64,000 nucleotides of DNA, taken from NCBI GenBank assembly GCA_037176845.1, contig JAYKXP010000045.1, forward strand, positions 124,001 through 188,000. The letters are read 5' to 3'. Positions within the stretch are counted from its first letter, which is position 1. The number at the start of each line of letters is the position of its first letter. The translations under genes were made by a program, and so were the position numbers. A model generated the notes under the pieces. It searched no databases and was not told the DNA's origin. It saw only the letters and a program-made list of their open reading frames with translations. Source of the DNA: Paramarasmius palmivorus. Its lineage: Eukaryota; Basidiomycota; Agaricomycetes; Agaricales; Marasmiaceae. Below are positions 12,054 through 23,730 of the stretch, piece by piece.

Positions 12054-12347
12054 TGTATGCTGGTGCAGCTGAAATTGTGTACTTCACTGATTCATTGGAT
12101 CTGGTTCCCATTTTTGTGGCATGCGACTGGTATTGCTTTGATACATAGATGTGTATTGTGACATTACTTGGGTATCCCAAAGCTGATGGCATCGAAATGC
12201 GGCATGACTTTATGCACTTAGGATCTGATGGGCTTCATCCATGGACTGAGGTACCGGTATAAGCCGAAAATCATGCTATAATCCCGAGAGACTTAAAAGG
12301 TGTCCATTGTGTGAACACTTCATGCTAACTATCGCGACGCACTGCTC

Positions 12348-12931
12348 ATGTTCACCAATTGTGGGGAATTCCACACTAACGGTGGTACATTCAATCATGT
12401 GTATGGCCAACAGTATAACTCCACGCATCGTCATCAGGGCTTTCGAGGAAAGGCAATAGGCAATGGGATTACAATTGGTAGAAGAAAAGGGCAAGGCAAC
12501 AGACATGTTCGCGGTAGTTGGGCATATTCTGAAAGCTGCAAAGGTGCGTACTTCTTCATCTATTGTGAGTACGCCCCGAAGACACGCTTGAAGATTTATG
12601 TAAAGGTCTATTGGTTGGGAACTGCATTACAGCCGGGGATGAAGAAGTCGCTGGCGACGATACAATTGGTGGTGATTGGACATTCGAGACAAAAGGTCAG
12701 CGGCATGCCTTGCCGGGAGATGACAACGGATGTAGTAATACATATCCGACGGGAATCCGTCCGTGGAGGTGCCTGGATCAAAGAGGTGTTACGGTGCTCT
12801 TACTGGGTATAGTCATGGTGCGTAGCATACAGCATTCTGAAAATGTGAACATCAACATAAAACGCTGTTGTGATAGATTAATCTCCAAAATCCACAAATC
12901 ATCAAAAATATTAATTTCAGACTCCTTGTGA
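12348..12931 (+). CDS. Gene D: two-repeat protein, 3' end uncertain
   Basis: Exon 1 (12348-12543) codes the N-terminal motif (NGGTFNHVYGQQYN) and repeat 1 (AIGNGITIG, basic RRKGQGNR middle, end RGSWAYSE). Exon 2 (12606-12695, 90 nt, phase 1 at both ends) codes repeat 2 (LLVGNCITAG, acidic DEEVAGDD, end GGDWTFETK). Beyond that the frame stays open to 12931 and includes a short hydrophobic run (VTVLLLGIVMV), but a further intron or loss of the original last exon is equally possible. Compared with B and F the tail looks eroded, so this may be a decaying copy. The two repeats themselves are well preserved. Confidence 0.6.
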
Positions 12932-13709
12932 AAATGCGCACAGTATTTGTGCGTCTATTTTGGCAATGAGTTACATCATCTAGACTATAGTCTATAGCTG
13001 TAAAGACTAGCGAAGCAGAATTCTCCATTGCGCATGTATCCTAGAACTGATGATACGAGAAATCAGAGGGCTTATGACACTGTCCGGTTCTATCGCTGAA
13101 CTAATGGTGTCGCATCCAGGTGTCATTGAACGCTGTCATTGCGCTTCTTCCGGTTAGCATCAAATCAGGCGTGATGGGTCTGAGCGCTTTACAAAGTTGA
13201 ACACATGGTAGCCGGTGCTTTCCGTTGGGAGGAGGGTTCGAAACTCCGAGCGCTAAAAGGGATCAATCTTTTACTCACATATTTACTGTCTGTTCAACCG
13301 TGACACAGCGGAAAGCTTCCTTTGCATCGTGCTGTCAGAACGAGCTTCCCAACCGAGACTGTGGCGTTCATTGCAGTGAAATCTTAATGGGTACAAATGC
13401 CGTCCCAGTATTATCATTTCATCGTACACACCTACAGCAAGCGTTAAATCTGAATAGCCACTCATGTGCTACTTTAGGGCTCGCATCTCATGCTGTATGA
13501 TAGAAGCTAAATATGGGATATAGCTGTTGAAGAGGAGTGGAAATCGCATGTTGGAAACAAGGTGATTGGACTATCCTTTTGGCGCATGCTCAGGATGCCA
13601 AAAGTTAGTTTTGCATAAGTACAGAGTGATCAGACTGTGAGAAGCCTCACCACCGTCTGTTATATTTTCTGTCTCTTCACCTCAGTCACAGCCTCTATAC
13701 TCACTCCCA
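12932..13709. other. Intergenic, genes D to E
   Basis: No gene is supported; the ORF of 91 codons at 13225-13500 has no motif and is overlapped by a minus-strand ORF. Confidence 0.45.
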
Positions 13710-14339
13710 ATGGAAGCTATCTTGAACTACCTTTGGCCAAAAAATACATCCGCCACCCCTATGGATGACAATAACAAAGTTCATCACAAGCCCAATCCAG
13801 CAATACAAAGGATGATTGGGAACGGCAATATACGAGGAAGCCGCAAAGGAAAAGGAAACCAGGACATCAACGGCAACTGGACTGCTCGACTTCAGGCTCA
13901 GCCTGATACCAACTCGGGTTAATTCTGTGTGCATTTCTCTGGAGATAGGTCACTGATGAGTGAACATTGCATAGATGATATTGTTGGAAATGGAAATGTC
14001 GATGGTGACTGCGAGGACGAGGGTGAAACGAAAATCGGGGGTGATTGGACTTATGAGAATGGTACGTTGGTCTACGTGGCTTATTTTTTCATGATACATG
14101 ACAAATTTAGTAACCGAAGAAGACCAGAAGGAAGTGGACAAGACTGAGGAGACAGGTACGTTCATCCTGAATACCTGAAGTTAACACTACTGAGTACTGC
14201 TTTAGTGGGAAACACTAGTGGTGAAAAAGTACCTGATGGAACGAGATTCCCAGGAAAAGGGGAGAAGTTGGGAGCTGAACCGGTATATGCTATGAGTGCC
14301 ACCGCAACTAACACCGCGAGCGGGAAGTTGAGGGCCTAA
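13710..14339 (+). CDS. Gene E: two-repeat protein without anchor
   Basis: Four exons (13710-13917, 13975-14061, 14111-14155, 14206-14339), all in phase 1, give 157 residues. The N-terminus differs from A, B, D and F (no NGG motif). Repeat 1 has core MIGNGNIRG, basic middle SRKGKGN and end NGNWTARL. Repeat 2 fills the 87-nt exon 2: core IVGNGNVDG, acidic CEDEGE, end GGDWTYEN. A 45-nt third exon codes a charged linker containing EEDQKE. The C-terminus is polar with no membrane segment. Exons 2 and 3 match gene F in length (87 and 45 nt), so E and F are close relatives despite opposite orientation. Confidence 0.75.
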
Positions 14340-14788
14340 TTTATTATCAGAACTGGAAATTTTTGTGTGGATATCTAATATGAATCTAGCTTGTTTATTG
14401 ATAGTAGATTAACGGATCTCGCCCACAATGAAGGGCACACTCAGGCTGTACTATCTCGGAAGGTCATGATCACAGGGCAAAAAATCTTCAACCCTCGCGG
14501 GGCGAGCGTTAACGTCCCGGCACTTGCCCAAATTCTAATCCGCCAACTACCATGCAAGCTGTGGCATTAACGATGGCAGCAATTTCTGGTCATGGGGCGC
14601 GGATACCCGCCATACTCGGCAACCTGGGCTGATCGCGTCGGTCCACAGCAGGTTTTCTAATATCTAATATCAATGCTTTGACCTCGCGAGCACTGAGACA
14701 GCCGGTTATGGATACTCTGAAACTTGCAATATCCACTATATAAGGTGAAGAAACTAAATTTGTACAGCATATCCAATGGATCGCCTCA
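14340..14788. other. Intergenic, convergent genes E and F
   Basis: This is the space between the 3' ends of gene E (+) and gene F (-). I see nothing in it. Confidence 0.5.
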
Positions 14789-15541
14789 TTACAGAAAAAA
14801 CCCTCTTAATATATAAGCAACAATAAGAAGAGAAGGAGCGACGAAAATTATATCAAAGATTCTCCAACCTCCTAAATCTACGTGATGAGGAGGGTCTCCC
14901 GCATCTTGTGATGGCGTTGCCCGAATATTCCCTTTACTACGGTCATGACAACAGCCTATCTTTCCCTTCGGTGTACTGTTAAAGGAATGACCGTATTGTT
15001 CATACTGGCCATTGCTCGTTGCTACAGTCAGCAGTTCAGTGGTGGACCGTGGCATACTCTAGCTATCAATGACATACAAGTTGTATTCATATTATTTTTC
15101 TTCTGGTCCCGCTCTCCCGCAGCTGTTATTATTGGTTAATATCGAGCCGAAATGTTAAGTGGCTTTGCTCGTAGACATACAAGAGACGTAAGTCCAGTCA
15201 CCGTTGATAGTATCATTACCCTCGGCCTCGTTGTCACCGCCAATATTGCCGTTTCCTACGAGTAGTCCTCTGTATGAATCTACATTGCATACATAAACTG
15301 CTTTGACACCGACATTCTACTGCTCACCCTCCTGGCTATCTGATTGATACTTCCAGCCACCACTAACGCTTCTGTCACCTTTCCCTTCCCTATCCCCAAT
15401 TGTATTGCCGTTCCCAATCACTTTTCCTTTGAATTCTTCTTTATATGTGTTTGTGGTGTTGCCGCTGTTGATGTATTGTGGCCCATATACGTTGTTGAAT
15501 GCATCCCCGTTATTGTGTACGTTACTGGAGTTGTTGAACAT
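14789..15541 (-). CDS. Gene F: Asn/Gly repeat protein with C-terminal anchor
   Basis: Four exons on the minus strand (15328-15541, 15181-15267, 15078-15122, 14789-15021) join in phase 1 to 192 residues. Order: N-terminal motif NNGDAFNNVYGPQYINSG; repeat 1 (VIGNGNTIG, GDREGKGDR, end SGGWKYQS); repeat 2 on exon 2 (LLVGNGNIGG, acidic DNEAEGND, end NGDWTYVS); a 45-nt linker exon (GERDQKK); then a polar segment and a hydrophobic C-terminal helix (IIFVAPSLLIVAYILRGFFL). Like gene B it looks tail-anchored, with the repeats facing the cytosol. Acceptor and donor choices keep every junction in frame. Function unknown. Confidence 0.75.
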
Positions 15542-17126
15542 GGGTGAAGAAGGAATAACAGGGCGGTATGGAGCAGTGCCTTGTTGGGACTTTAACGTGT
15601 TCAAAGGATGTTTAACATGTAATGACCCTCGTATATTGCAAGGTGTTACCCAAGTGTTACCATAATTAGTATGCTTCACCCCAGCACTAGGCGTGACTCG
15701 GCGGCAGCTCTAGAATCAATTGGCTAATTAACAGCGCGGAATATGTCCAGTCAGAGCCAGACCTCTTTATGTGGACTAAAGTCAAGGCAAGTGGATACCG
15801 ATAGCTTTCGATCTAGAAGGGTCTCATCAACGAGGTCGTGGAAATAGTGCGCTGCCAGTGGGTACAGGATTCGTTACGACTCGGAGTACAGCGTGCAAAC
15901 TTCAGTTCATGTTCTCGATCATATCTAGATATCGGCATTAATGTCTTCGTACCGTTTCTAGGTTAATGAGCTTCTTAACTTTGTTTTAGACGCCCCATTT
16001 CGCATTTCTCCAGTCCTATGACAGACGAAATGAAGCATATTACATACATCCGGGCTGTTATGTACCCAAGTCCTCACTTCCCGGCGCCTAATACTTTTCC
16101 AGGATTTTGAATTCATTCAGTCGTAGATGCTGCATTGATACACGAGGTGATCGGGAGCCAGTAGGCTAGGGAAAAGAAGGGGAGCTGTTACGAGAATGCT
16201 ATTAAGCACCAGCATCTACCAGTACTAGTACTCACTTCCGTAGTTACCGCGATGAAAGGTCCAGTCCGGATCGGATGTACTTTATTATCTCCGGTGTATT
16301 GCTTGCCTAGTTCAATTTTCAATGATGGGTAAGGATCATGACTATGTATTGAGCCATTGTCACCTCCCTCTATTTCCTCGAGTTTCCGCGAGTCTGACTG
16401 GGAGCGTTAGATCAGCGCTGGTGCCGGCTTAATAGTATGGTACATCCTTATCGTTAGTACAATTTGAATCGATGAATCGTTGTTTTAGGACAGCAAACGA
16501 AAATTTCGGACTTCATGTGCACCGCCACCAAAAAAACCCCAAAAAGGGTATACATTCCGTCTGCTTACAGGAGACTAATCCAAAAAATCGCTCAAATTTC
16601 GCATGACCATCAAAATTGAAGAATGGGCTTAACTGTAACGCACCCCCTCAATTTGGTTTATCTTGCTCTTTTATCAGTTATCTGCTTGTCTTTATTTACC
16701 TACAGCCTCGTACCTATAACGCTATTCCCATCTTACTGCCACGCTCGCGTTTCGAGCCTCTTGTCGGCGTACGAGCCACCTTACAATCACGGGGGTAAAT
16801 GACATCGAGGTACTATTGATCCGAGAAGTAATGTGGTAACCTTGCAGATAGGAATGATACTTACTGGCAACTTACTGATTGCTAGAAAAAGACAAGGTAA
16901 AGTACTGTACGCTCAGGCTCAACCAGTGTTGCAAATTAAGGGGTTATTAACCCACCTCTAAACCTCCTCAGGAGCTTATTACCTTACTCAGTTACTGTGT
17001 TTTGACACCATTGCACCTCTTCGCTTCGAAATACCGAGGTAAGATCGAGGGGAGATATGACGGCAACTTGGTATGCAATATGGCTATGGTACGATAGCAT
17101 CCTGGGATTAGCGCACATCACCTGTT
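15542..17126. other. Intergenic, gene F to tRNA-Ile
   Basis: No gene is recognised and ORFs are few and short. No clear repeat was seen. Confidence 0.5.
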
Positions 17127-17200
17127 GGCCGACTAGCTCAGTTGGTTAGAGCGTCGTGCTAATAACGCGAAGGTCTTGGGTTCAATCCCCACGTTGGCCA
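17127..17200 (+). tRNA. tRNA-Ile (AAU)
   Basis: A 74-nt cloverleaf without intron. The acceptor arm GGCCGAC pairs with GTTGGCC (one G-U), the discriminator base is A, and the D-arm has TAGCTCAGTTGGTTAGAGC. The anticodon loop CTAATAA gives AAU, and the T-arm carries GGTTCAATCC. Confidence 0.92.
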
Positions 17201-20200
17201 CTATCGCCTGGTACATACAAAAGTTCAGTTTTTGAATATGGGATTCAGAATCACAACCCGAGGGCTCAACTCAAGTGCGACCCCTAACTCCGAGCTAGGC
17301 TCCGAGATGCCCGTATATCCCATAATTCGCTAGCATCGCTGTACGAAACATTTTGTACGACCAAACACTTTCCACACAACTATGTAGCATTCGGATAGCT
17401 CACAGGTGGATACCATTCCATGTCAACAGTAATTCTATCACATCACATGATTGCTAGGCATCAAGACATGCAGTTTATTCGTCTCTTGGTCATGCAAAAT
17501 TCAAATGCATGTAGATGAAGTGAGGACGTAGGACTGACTGTGTATTTCGAGCTTTGACTCGGATGTGCTAACAGGAGAAAACAGTACATATCACCATACA
17601 AAGAACCGCACGAGCTCAACACATCAGTTACCTCATTTACTAGGATCTAAGGCAAAGTTCAGGATCGGTCGTGAGCGAGTGTCAAGTGACATCGTATCGC
17701 TCATGATTACTGGCAAGGAATTGGGCACATATTGCATAAACAGAACACATTAACCTTCTTGATTCACTTGTTGCAAAGGCACGGGATACTGAGAAGTTAG
17801 ATTTCAACTTGAACTTCGCGGTGTTGAGTGGCACTCAACACCGCGAATTTTAGACTGGTCCTCACTGCTTTTCCGACCAAACAAGCCAACAGACATGTTC
17901 AAACTTCAAATACGTGGACTACATTCACGCTCCCTTGGGGGCTACGAACCGTACAGCGAATATGGACGCGTCGGGCTGAGGATACGTTCGATATGGACTC
18001 CGCGTTGGGGCCTTGAATATACATACCTATACACTGTGTACAGAGAGCCTGCTCATAGGTACGTGGTATACACTCGGATACTTTTACTCCACATTTTTAA
18101 CCACACTGTACACAGATGTCGATATAATACTGTAGAGATCCTACATTTTGAAAGGCTGAGGCTACACATCATTTCACTTTTTCCTGATGTGGATGCAAAC
18201 GTACTTTGAGGCTACCCTGTATTTGCATCCTCAATTTCAAGATGAACGGGAAAGGTTTTTGTAACACAAGTCTCATACGTCATCTGCATCAGCGATAGTG
18301 ACAATCACCCTGGAAGAACCTTGCTTGTGATGAATGAAACTTGAGGGTTATCATTAATCAATATTAATCACGCATACCTTAGCGGCCAATGATTTCGTGT
18401 AGTGTAAACTAGTGCCACGCCACCCAGAGAAGCTTTGTACAAGATAGCAAGCATAGAACAAGAGCTCAACCCAGCTAGTGCTTCCATCCAAACTATTGGT
18501 CTCCATAAACAAGGGGCCCGGTGTTCCACAGCACTGGAAACAAACGAGTGCCGAAAAGCTTGCGAAATGAGAGAAGGTGAGCTGGCGTTAATCTCCGCTG
18601 GCAGTGGTTTATCTTTGACGCCACTCCCACCTGCAAAACTTGACATTCTCTATATGTATTCCTTTGTGAATCTGCTTCCAAACGGAAGCTTTTGTTACAC
18701 AGTTCGGCGGAGTAGGGCCTTTGGAGCAAAGCAAAAGAAGCGAAGGCCAGTTCTTCTATTTTTGTCTTTCACTTACACAGCCATTTGACCGGAATTCTAC
18801 CCCTTGGTACCGGGGAACTTCCTGTGTTCGACCTTGCGATTCCCGAATCAGTGACCGACATAGCGTGGGAGCTGTCCTGAATTTGGCGCCTCTGTCAATC
18901 AAGTTAGCGCCGATCTCTCTCTTCTTACCTCCATGTTACTCATGCTGCGGCAGGATTTACGCTACCCATTTTTATGCATTTGAAGATATGTCATGCTTGA
19001 ACCTGGATTCTTGAATCGATATTAACGGCTAAACTATGATTACAGATGCCCACAGTGAAGGAATACTAAATAGACCATTCATGGTCTGATGACTCGATTA
19101 GTACGGGTGTCATTTCGTATCCCCGACCCTATTTGTAAGTTCTATCACAAATTTCACAGACGATTGCGCCGAAGTATCAAAAACAAGTTCTATTCTTGGT
19201 TTATTCCGCTGATTCGGTATACTTCTTGAGACTGAAGCCGCTCGTACTACTGTGACGGCTGGCGAGCAAGGTATTGGCAGAATCAGCAAAATCAACCGAA
19301 ATACGGATCCGCAGTTCGCAATTACTCACGAACTCCTAGAATCATGTTGCGGATGACGAAGAACCACAATAACATACTCTAATCCTCGTCATCGAGCCGT
19401 AACAAAAGGTTCTGGGTAAGGAGAAACGAAGCTCGATTAACCTGCCGAATATGTTCTAAGCTTCTTTTCAGGTCGGTCAATAGACAGCAGAGACGACACC
19501 ACCCCAGGGAATTTATCTACCATGACGTCGCTCGAAGACCAATGATTCGAATTCGGCTTGTCTTACAAGCAATGCGTCTGACGTCTAATGGTCAGTTCGT
19601 TCATTCCAATCCATGCACCTGTTGCCCAGGAAACGCCTATATGAATAGACATATAGGTGAGGGAACCTCTGCACCACTGGGAAAATTCTTCGCAATTTTA
19701 ATGAGCAAGACAGCTTGAATAGTGTCAAAAATCGTCTCAGCAATGCTTCGCACCGTTTTTGGAAGAAGGATTATCTTTGAACCATGGTCACGGTGGCGAC
19801 GCCTAACAATGCATGGCTCCCTTAATGTCTACACTTCACTGAGCGGCCAATCGGAAGTTCATGGAAGCAAAATAACGCTATTGTGATGATTGGATCTTAG
19901 AGCGCTCTCCGGAGACCACGCGGAGGTACGTGAGTATGTATTGCGCGTCTCCATTACATCGATGGTTCCTACAGGAAGCCGTTGTGGCCGTGCACTAAGA
20001 AGAGACCCTCCTTGACCACCCGGCAGGTAACCCCAGCTTGATAGCAATCTGGTGCTGCGGATATTCGTGTCCTTTAGAGCCCGAGTGCTGTGCACATGCT
20101 GTGCTGCTATTTTTACTTTGACCAATATCCGGTGTCAATATCGATCCTTCCGCGAGATAGGCCGATTTGGGGCTGACTTTCGGTGGGTAATAGATCGAGA

Positions 20201-20447
20201 TTGACGGTCGTTTCTCGCCTATTTTCACGCCATATGGGATGCACCACCTATGCCAGAGTGTATTGGGTATTTGCAGCAAGCGAATAACACCATCGCTTCA
20301 TCTTCAGAGTCTGTACTCTGGGTGGAGACTTTTGATGACCCGCCTTCGACGCTTATCCCCAATTTGCTCCCGCGAACCTCCTTCGGTCTCGCCTAATTCA
20401 TCCGTGGCTAAGAACCGTTCGCTTCCTATTTCGACCCAACTACCAAG
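17201..20447. other. Gene-poor intergenic stretch
   Basis: No supportable coding gene was found in about 3.2 kb. ORFs of up to 117 codons overlap on both strands without motifs. A 33-bp palindrome lies at 17815-17847. Confidence 0.5.
17815..17847. repeat. 33-bp near-perfect palindrome
   Basis: Arms of 16 bp, TTCGCGGTGTTGAGTG and its exact reverse complement, are separated by a single G. There is no gene within about 600 bp. It could be a recombination remnant, a dimeric protein-binding site, or the end of an inverted element. Confidence 0.85.
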
Positions 20448-20455
20448 TATAAAAG
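20448..20455 (+). promoter_or_regulatory. TATA box of oxalate decarboxylase
   Basis: TATAAAAG lies 58 bp before the ATG at 20506. Confidence 0.65.
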
Positions 20456-20505
20456 AGGTGTTCAGTTCTGTGAACGAATTCGTTGAGATTTCTTTCGAAT
20501 ACTCG

Positions 20506-22799
20506 ATGTCTCTTCTACGAAGCTCCGCATCTCTTGCTCTTCTTGCTCTGTGCCAGCTCGCTATAGGGGCTCCCACATCCCCAAGCTCCTCAGCTGATGT
20601 GTCCACAACGACGGTAGCATATGCAAGCACAGACTCCAACTATCCTCTCTGGGGAATCGACAGCGATGCTTCTGTACCAAAGCCTGTGCGAGGCTCACTT
20701 GGTGCTTCGATTTTAGGCCCAGATAACGTTCCACTGGAATTGGAGAACCCTGATATGCTCGCGCCTCCAACGACTGATAATGGTCAGGTGTACGTACTCC
20801 GATTCATTTCCTGCATCCATATCAAGGTCTCTAACACAACTCCCGTTGTCAGTGGAAATGCGAAATGGCCCTTCAGCTTCAGCACCAATCGTATCCAAAC
20901 AGGGGGTTGGGCCCGACAGCAAAATGGTACGCATTGTCAATATTTGAATGTGGTTGTCAGCTGATACCGTATCGAATGTCTAGCGGGAGTGATGCCAATT
21001 GCAAAAAGTAGGCCCGTTGATCGACGGGCTCTGATCTCTTGTTTATTAACTTCGTATAGATATGGCTGGGGTTAACATGAGGTTGGAGGCAGGAGCCATT
21101 CGTGAAATGCACTGGCACAAAACATCAGAGGTTTGTTTTGCCTGTTCGCGTACTGAAACGCATTTTAACTTGCTCTTACATGAAAGTGGGCATACGTGCT
21201 CAAGGCAAGTTGGATTGAAACAGGTCATACATGGTTACAATCCTAATTGATATACAATAGGGTACCACACAAGTTTCGGCGGTTGATCAGGAAGGCAGGA
21301 ATTTTGTAGCGAACGTAGTGCGTATCATGCAACGAGGGCCCAGAGCGAGTATTCTGACAGGACACCTCTATTAGAAAGCCGGCGATCTTTGGTTTTTCCC
21401 AGCAGGTATCCCTCACTCCCTACAGGCAACCGCAGACGATCCTGAAGGCGCCGAGTTCTTATTGGTACGTTACCAAGTGGCGAATTCGGCTTCAGTTATT
21501 CAGCTGCCCAAATCTAGGTGTTCCCTGACGGAGACTTTAGCGAGGATGAAACTTTCCTTGTGGGCTAAACGACTTCCATGCGTCTAAACCACTCTGACAC
21601 GTAGAAAACAGCTCACCGATTGGCTTGCTCACGTACCTGCCGAAGGTTGTAGTTCCTCGATGTTGCTATACAATGCTGCTAACTATCTTCTTAGTTATTC
21701 AAAAGAACTTCCAAGTCAATAACCCTGAGGCGTTCTCTCGCATTCCTTCCAAGGAATTGTATATCTTCCCTGGAAGTACGTACTTCGAACGAAAGTGCAG
21801 TCATTGGCTAATCACCGCGAATTTTCCTCCATCAGCACCGCCCACGACTGCAGAAGCTCCTTCAGACCCCCAAGGGCAGGTACCGGATTCCTACGCGTTT
21901 TCACTGTCGGAAGTTTCTCCTACACCCCTTGCTGGCGGGAGCGTAAAGATTGTTGACTCGACGACATTCAAGATTTCCACTGCAATAGCCGCTGCTGAAG
22001 TCACTGTTGAGCCGGGTGCCCTTCGGTGAGCCTTAATTAGCCTTTATGTCATTCGATATTTAACAATTCTCATAGCGAGCTCCATGTGAGTAGCATGACG
22101 TTTGTTTGATTGTGCTGACTCCGTATTTTGTATCACAGTGGCATCCAACAATGGACGAGTGGACATTCTTCCTGTATGTTTTATAATTGACAACCATCCA
22201 GTGCCATCTCACTTTGCTACAGGGAAGGTGAAGGCAGAGCGACCATCTTCGCATCTCAGGGAAATGCCAGAACGTTCAACTATCAGGTGAGCACAGCCCA
22301 ACGATCTCAAAGCACACAGAACTCATGTTTCGTGAATGATAGAGCGGAGACATCGGTGAGTACCGGCCTGAGTGTCCCTCGATCACGACTGACTGCGGCA
22401 TACATCTCTTCTCCAGCGTATATTCCGGCTTCCATGGGTGAGTAACACCTTACGGACAAGGTAAACGTTATTGAACATTGTAATTCTAGGTCACTACATC
22501 GAAAACACGGGCAATTCCACATTGAAGTTCCTTGAGATTTTCAATACTGGTGAGTTTGGTTGGCATTTAAAAACTTCATTCGCATGTTCAATGAGGCCTA
22601 GACCACTTCCAGGATATCAGCTTGACCCAGGTTCGTATCGTAATAAAATCTACATCTTTTTCTGGCTCATGATCCTCGTAACCAGTGGCTCGCTCTGACA
22701 CCATCCGAGTTGTTGAAAGCTCACTTGGGATTGGATGACGAAACCATCGCTAATCTGAACAAGACCAAAGCGACAGTTGTGGCCCCTGTGAAAGCGTAG
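20506..22799 (+). CDS. Oxalate decarboxylase (bicupin)
   Basis: Mn-dependent bicupin that converts oxalate to formate and CO2; expected to be secreted. The ATG at 20506 opens a signal peptide (LASLALLALCQLAIG-type core, about residues 1-20). Cupin 1 carries EMHWHKTSE then WAYVLKG and GDLWFFPAGIPHSLQ. Cupin 2 carries ELHWHPTMDEWTFFL then GDIAYIPASMGHYIENTG. The C-terminal helix region is typical (SLTQWLALTP). The gene has many short introns. An 18-nt exon (21187-21204) codes WAYVLK and is followed by a GC-AG intron (21205-21260). Early exons: 20506-20789, 20853-20926, 20984-21007, 21060-21130. The intron after 'DETFL' (GTGGGC donor) joins to 'LTDWLAH'. The two metal sites look complete. It fits oxalate turnover in a wood- or litter-decay fungus. 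Confidence 0.92.
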
Positions 22800-23478
22800 A
22801 AGGACTATCGTACACATTTGAATCGTAACTAGACAGGACGAAATTAAAACCAATGCATTTAATTTACCGTTAGCCAGGGCGTCCACAGTTCCATTCGATG
22901 CATCGATATCTCGATACCAGCAGGATATCGGTCTTGGTCCTGGGTATATTAGGCAACCATAGAGACAGCGACGATCACCACCGACAGGCATGACAGAATA
23001 CCGAGAACTCCGAGAAGGTGTCTACAATCACCCTTGTGTTGAGGCGAGTCACTTGGCAGCAATCGAACACAAGCTTTAGGTCTTGAAAGCCTCGATACGC
23101 GAGAAGACACTTCAATGTGTGGATGTGTGTTCCCCGGTCGTTTTCTCGTCGAAGATGTGAAGGGTGATACCCGTAATTTGTCCGTAAGAAAAGAGCGAAT
23201 AGCGCTTTGATTCATGGTGACAGTGAAACAGGAGCAATGTGCTTTTGGAGGATACTGTAATGCGCAGGGGAGTTAAGGCATGGCGAAAAAGTAGAGGAAC
23301 ATCGATGCGGGAACACATAGTTGTCAAAGATACGATAAGGCAAAAAGCCTTATACAATCAACATCTTGCAAGTTGGGGTTCTATCATGAGGGTAAAGGTA
23401 TGACGATTATAATGCATTTTCTTGATGTTTCGCATCGAAACCTGAAGGCCTGACGAACAACCTGGTGCCAATCTTCAA
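22800..23478. other. Intergenic, oxalate decarboxylase to MITE
   Basis: No supportable gene; minus-strand ORFs of 75-113 codons overlap and have no motif. Confidence 0.45.
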
Positions 23479-23480
23479 TA

Positions 23481-23730
23481 CTGTACCATTTCGATCACTT
23501 CGACAGGCGCTGTGACCAAACTGACGAAGTCTCTCCTTCGTCAAATCGGCCCTTGGACTGTGACAAAAGGGAAAAATTGCCGAAAAATTGCCATTTTGGG
23601 CGGCATTTTTCGATGTCCGAGCAGCCCGAAAGACCGTCAACAGGCTCAGTGACCTGTGACTGACCGTGACTTTCTACGACGAACGAAGCATCTGTGACCT
23701 GTGACTGTCTAAGTGATCGAAATGGTACAG
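23481..23730. mobile_element. MITE-like element with TIRs and TA duplication
   Basis: A 250-bp segment begins CTGTACCATTTCGATCACTT and ends with its exact reverse complement. It is flanked on both sides by TA (23479-23480 and 23731-23732). A 20-bp perfect TIR, short length, no coding capacity and a TA target duplication fit a Tc1/mariner-type MITE. Inside are short repeats (GACCTGTGACTG) and a hairpin (GACGAAG with CTTCGTC). The family is not named. Confidence 0.75.

Noticed and set aside
18368..18788. Overlapping ORFs of 92-117 codons in both strands
   Set aside because: No motif, no splicing support, and both strands are open at once, as chance allows in gene-poor DNA.
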